A DNA stretch of 64,000 nt, from contig NZ_JAHKRN010000023.1 in the NCBI RefSeq assembly GCF_019396385.1, forward strand, positions 1-64,000, in the 5' to 3' direction. Every line of letters begins with the position of its first letter. Positions within the stretch are counted from its first letter, which is position 1. The stretch is from Nonomuraea harbinensis. GTDB taxonomy: Bacteria; Actinomycetota; Actinomycetes; Streptosporangiales; Streptosporangiaceae. Shown in pieces: positions 62,364 to 64,000 of the stretch. The position numbers were made by a program, and so were the translations under genes. Below the pieces are notes generated by a model, which saw only the letters and a program-made list of their open reading frames with translations, had not been told where the DNA came from and did not search any database.

Positions 62364-64000
62364 TCATCCGGCCGCCCGGTCGAGGTCGTCGGCCTGGCGG
62401 GCGTACAGGCGGGCGTAGGCGTCCTGGCGGGCCAGGAGCTCCTCGTGGGTGCCCTGCTCCACCAGGCGGCCGCGGTCCAGCACGAGGATGCGGCCGGCGC
62501 CGGTCACCGTGGCCAGGCGGTGCGCGATGACCAGGAGGGTCCTGCCCTCGGCCAGGTCGTCGATCTGCCGCTGGATCTCGGCCTCCGTGTGCGTGTCGAG
62601 CTCGGAGGTCGCCTCGTCCAGGACGATGACCGGGGCGTCCTTCAGCAGGGCGCGGGCGATCGCCAGCCGCTGCCGCTGGCCGCCGGACAGCCGTTCGCCC
62701 ATCTCGCCGATCACGGTGTCGTAGCCCTCGGGCATCGCCGTGATCGTGTCGTGCAGGGCGGCGCGGCGGCAGGCGGCCTCCAGCTCCTCCTGGGTGGCGG
62801 CCGGCCGGGCGAGCCTCAGGTTGGCGGCCACGGTGTCGTTGAACAGGTAGGTCCGCTGGCCGACCACGGCCACCAGGTCGCGCAGGTCGCCGAGGCCGAG
62901 CCGGTCGACCGGGACGCCGCCGACGCGCACCCTGCCGGAGTCCGGGTCCCAGAACCGGAGCAGGAGCGAGACCAGCGTGGACTTGCCCGAGCCGGACGCG
63001 CCGACGACGGCGTACCGCTCGCCCTCGGGGACGGTGAAGGAGACGTCGCGCAGCGCGGGAGCCGGTCCGCCCGGGTAGGTGAAGGTCACCGACTCGAAGG
63101 CGATCGACCGGCCGGCGGGCCGGGGCTCGGGGGAGCCGGGGTCGACGACCAGGGGCGGCCGGTCGGTGATCTCCCAGAGGCGGCGGGCGGCGGCGAACGC
63201 CTGCTCCAGGTCGGCGACGAACTCCTCCACGCCCAGCACCGGCCCGAAGGCCGCCAGGCCGATCGCGACGGTGATCGCGATGTCCTGCCAGCCGAGGCCC
63301 TGCGCGTGGCCGGTGAACAGGACCGCGATCATCCCGGCGGCGACGAGCAGCTCGTTGAGGCCCCGGCGCAGCGCGATCAGGCGGCCGAGCCGGCCGACGG
63401 CCGACGCGCCGGCGCCGCCGAGCGCGCCCAGCTCGGCCAGGCGGCGCGGCCCGTACCCGAAGGCGAGCACTTCCCTGATGCCCTGGACGCCGTCGGTGAG
63501 GTGCTGGGAGACCTCGCCGCGCGAGCGGCGCAGCTCGGTGGCGGCGGTGGCGGCGGCGCGGTGGCTCAGCCACGGGACCCCGATGCCCACCCCGACCAGG
63601 AACGGCGCGAGCACGAGCGCCACCACGGGACTGAAGACCGTCCCCAGCACGGTCAGGGAGATCACCGGCACGACGGCGGCGGCCAGCGCCGGCGCGATGG
63701 TGTGGGCGTAGAACACCTCGATGCGGTCGATGTCCTTCATCACGCGGGCGAGCAGGTCGCCGGAGCGGCCGCCCTCGGTCCCGGCGGGCGCCTGCGGCTC
63801 GATCCGCTCGTAGAAGTCGTCGCGGAGCAGGGCGAGCAGCTTGAAGGCGACGAAGTGCCCCGAGTACTGCTCGACGTAGCGGAACAGGCCCTTGGCGAAG
63901 GCCATGACGACCATGGCCACGGCGATCCCGCCGATCACCTCCGGCTCGCCGGACACGACCCTGACCACGCCCCAGGCGCCCACGCCGTACAGGGCGATGC
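62364..64000 (-). CDS. CydC-like ABC exporter (permease-ATPase half transporter), partial
   Basis: At least 545 residues, the N-terminus lying beyond 64000. A six-helix membrane domain (FRYVEQYSGHFVAFKLLALLR, SGDLLARVMKDIDRI) precedes an ATPase domain with GASGSGKST (Walker A), LSGGQRQRLAIA and VIVLDEATSELD. The order and the SGDLLARV motif resemble CydC of the thiol exporter CydDC, whose partner would lie outside the window. Substrate unassigned. Confidence 0.85.
   Translation of the reverse strand, partial: IALYGVGAWGVVRVVSGEPEVIGGIAVAMVVMAFAKGLFRYVEQYSGHFVAFKLLALLRDDFYERIEPQAPAGTEGGRSGDLLARVMKDIDRIEVFYAHTIAPALAAAVVPVISLTVLGTVFSPVVALVLAPFLVGVGIGVPWLSHRAAATAATELRRSRGEVSQHLTDGVQGIREVLAFGYGPRRLAELGALGGAGASAVGRLGRLIALRRGLNELLVAAGMIAVLFTGHAQGLGWQDIAITVAIGLAAFGPVLGVEEFVADLEQAFAAARRLWEITDRPPLVVDPGSPEPRPAGRSIAFESVTFTYPGGPAPALRDVSFTVPEGERYAVVGASGSGKSTLVSLLLRFWDPDSGRVRVGGVPVDRLGLGDLRDLVAVVGQRTYLFNDTVAANLRLARPAATQEELEAACRRAALHDTITAMPEGYDTVIGEMGERLSGGQRQRLAIARALLKDAPVIVLDEATSELDTHTEAEIQRQIDDLAEGRTLLVIAHRLATVTGAGRILVLDRGRLVEQGTHEELLARQDAYARLYARQADDLDRAAG

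Overview
The window is 64 kb of very GC-rich DNA from an actinomycete chromosome. Evidence is the strong G/C bias at third codon positions, frequent GTG starts, many 4-base ATGA/GTGA gene overlaps, and typical actinobacterial families: SARP/AfsR regulators, ECF42 sigma factors with DGPF partners, DesK/NarL two-component pairs, WYL regulators and F420-type LLM oxidoreductases. The content resembles Streptosporangiaceae such as Nonomuraea, but that placement is inference. No rRNA, tRNA, CRISPR array or replication origin was recognised.

Layout. 0-5 kb: a secreted lipase-like lipoprotein, then a GntR / ABC ATPase / ABC permease / S41 peptidase operon. 5-8 kb: an acyltransferase, DesK-type kinase and NarL-type regulator operon; the regulator is broken by a perfect 29-bp tandem duplication. 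8-13 kb: CotH-like kinase, DUF4956 membrane protein and VTC-type polyphosphate polymerase, next to an OmpR/HK pair. 13-20 kb: a PLP lyase, an oxidoreductase-methyltransferase fusion, a SulP transporter under an ArsR regulator, and an ECF42 sigma factor with its DGPF partner. 20-34.4 kb: two large SARP regulators whose 3' ends face each other around an accessory island (about 23.46-31.3 kb).

The island carries relics of IS5-like and IS630-like elements, a serine-recombinase fragment and a probable group II intron relic. Between these lies a TetR / ABC-F ATPase / virginiamycin B lyase (Vgb) cassette, a likely streptogramin-resistance unit. It is followed by a VOC/ArsR pair, an NTF2-like protein and an epoxide-hydrolase-like/WYL pair.

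34-49 kb holds a small lipoprotein, a tautomerase-like/YHS protein, a PP2C-response regulator / CHASE3 kinase / Rcp1-like regulator operon, a VOC/WYL divergent pair, a second ECF42-DGPF pair, a deaminase/LLM pair, a parallel beta-helix protein facing a TetR regulator, a DUF5937-type ArsR regulator, and a TetR / alpha-beta hydrolase divergent pair.

49-55.6 kb is a catabolic operon: GntR, CaiB/BaiF CoA-transferase, HyuA, HyuB and cysteine hydrolase, closed by a strong terminator. An HMG-CoA-lyase-type gene at 61.4-62.3 kb carries the same TGTATGCA motif in its promoter as the GntR gene, so the two loci probably form one regulon. 55.6-64 kb adds a membrane protein/XRE pair, a quinone-oxidoreductase-like enzyme, a second DesK/NarL pair, a paralogue of the first lipase, a two-domain VOC protein and a partial CydC-like ABC exporter that leaves the window.
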